Shown: positions 39,241-39,683 of the stretch, piece after piece
Layout: every line of letters starts with the position of its first letter
How positions within the stretch are numbered: the first letter of the stretch is position 1
Assembly (NCBI RefSeq): GCF_018129085.1
Contig: NZ_JAAGBB010000051.1
Coordinates: 1-39,683 of the forward strand
Source of the DNA: Plastoroseomonas hellenica
GTDB taxonomy: Bacteria; Pseudomonadota; Alphaproteobacteria; Acetobacterales; Acetobacteraceae
DNA length: 39,683 nt
Direction: 5' to 3'
Made by a program: the position numbers and the translations under genes
Notes under the pieces: model-generated
Database searches by the model: none
What the model was told of the DNA's origin: nothing
Seen by the model: the letters and a program-made list of their open reading frames with translations, nothing else

Positions 39241-39683
39241 TCAGGATCGGGCCGCCAGCCAGGGGCGGGGGTCCGCCGGGTGACCGTTGCGGCGGAGTTC
39301 CAGATAGAGGCTCGGCCGGCCGGCCGGCCCGCCATCGCCCATCACGCCGACCGGCTCCCCGGGCAGCAGGCGGGCGCCGGTGGCGGCGTCCAGCCGGTCG
39401 AAGCCGGCCAGGACCACGTGGTTCCCTTCCCCGCAATCGACGATCAGCAATTGGCCATAACTGCGGAACGGCCCGGAAAACACGGCGCGGCCAGCGCAGG
39501 GGGAGACGACTCGGGCCCCCGGCGGGGCCGAGATGGTGACGCCGCGGGCCGGGCCGGCATCCGTCGCATCGCCGAAATCGCGGGCGATCCGGCCGGCGAC
39601 CGGCATGCCCCGGGGGCCACCCTCCCCGACGCTGGGGCGGGCGGTCGCCACCTGGCGCGGCGGCGGCGGCGGCTCGGCACGGC
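39241..39683 (-). CDS. EnvC-like LytM/M23 domain protein, C-terminal part, degenerate active site (partial)
   Basis: The frame runs out of the window at the right edge, so only the last 146 residues are seen. The sequence begins with a Pro-rich linker and continues into a LytM fold: VAGRIARDFGDATDAGPARGVTISAPPGARVVSPCAGRAVFSG, followed by YGQLLIVDCGEGNHVVLAGF and PSLYLELRRNGHPADPRPWL. In active M23 peptidases the corresponding positions carry zinc ligands (HxxxD, and HxH near the end). Here they are replaced (VDCGEG and LYLELR), so the domain is catalytically dead, as in EnvC. Such proteins activate amidases at the septum. In related bacteria it lies beside ctpA, as here. The 172-nt gap 39069-39240 has no gene or clear signal. 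Confidence 0.85.
   Translation of the reverse strand, partial: RAEPPPPPRQVATARPSVGEGGPRGMPVAGRIARDFGDATDAGPARGVTISAPPGARVVSPCAGRAVFSGPFRSYGQLLIVDCGEGNHVVLAGFDRLDAATGARLLPGEPVGVMGDGGPAGRPSLYLELRRNGHPADPRPWLAARS

Overview
The window is a GC-rich, gene-dense bacterial chromosome segment with very short intergenic gaps. Its content points to an alphaproteobacterium, most likely an Acetobacteraceae (Roseomonas-like) genome. The evidence is a general-stress module (PhyR/NepR/EcfG), an AcpXL-type very-long-chain fatty acid cluster, and an F1 operon atpHAGDC without F0 genes. The genus is inferred from gene content only. I see no rRNA, tRNA, CRISPR array, prophage or insertion sequence.

Layout. 1-859: the end of a CHAT-domain gene, convergent with a DUF533/TerB-like membrane protein gene. 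987-7157: an operon acpXL - fabZ - cysteine-less ketosynthase - ketosynthase - MDR reductase - lpxXL-like acyltransferase - alpha/beta hydrolase. This is the known gene set for making the very-long-chain acyl group of lipid A and attaching it. 7158-7386: a hairpin-rich convergent spacer. 7387-12622: minus-strand genes for MmsB-like dehydrogenase, metallophosphoesterase, PhoD phosphatase, transglutaminase and YihY membrane protein.

12707-21660: a stress island. The core is ecfG-nepR-histidine kinase, a second ECF sigma gene and phyR. Around it lie small envelope or stress genes: a PRC-barrel protein, a DUF883/holin-like pair, two lipoproteins (the second at 25383), CsbD and DUF1328. Six of these units have a candidate EcfG-type promoter, G(C/A)AACC followed by (C/T)GTT with a 16-17 nt spacer counted from the first five bases. 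The -10 lies about 32-48 nt before the start codon. Three of the controlled products share an unusual repeated PPGTA/RAxDRA motif. This is the best candidate here for an undescribed local regulon.

21760-26583: SbmA/YddA-like ABC exporter, CpdA-like phosphoesterase, lipid-kinase-like protein, lipoprotein and a ferritin-like di-iron protein. 26634-31781: F1 ATP synthase operon with an unusual structured spacer between atpD and atpC. 32004-33809: a TetR gene divergent from DoxX-like and NnrU genes, with a promoter/operator visible. 33958-35944: gpmI, then a guanidine-II (mini-ykkC) riboswitch in front of an SMR/Gdx guanidinium exporter gene. 35972-39683: rppH, divergent polysaccharide deacetylase, ctpA and a histidine-less EnvC-like LytM protein (cut by the window end), a cell-division/envelope group.

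At least four copies of a dispersed hairpin repeat (about 57 nt) lie in the gaps. Their inner stem is kept by compensatory changes. Two copies supply the stop codon of the gene before them.
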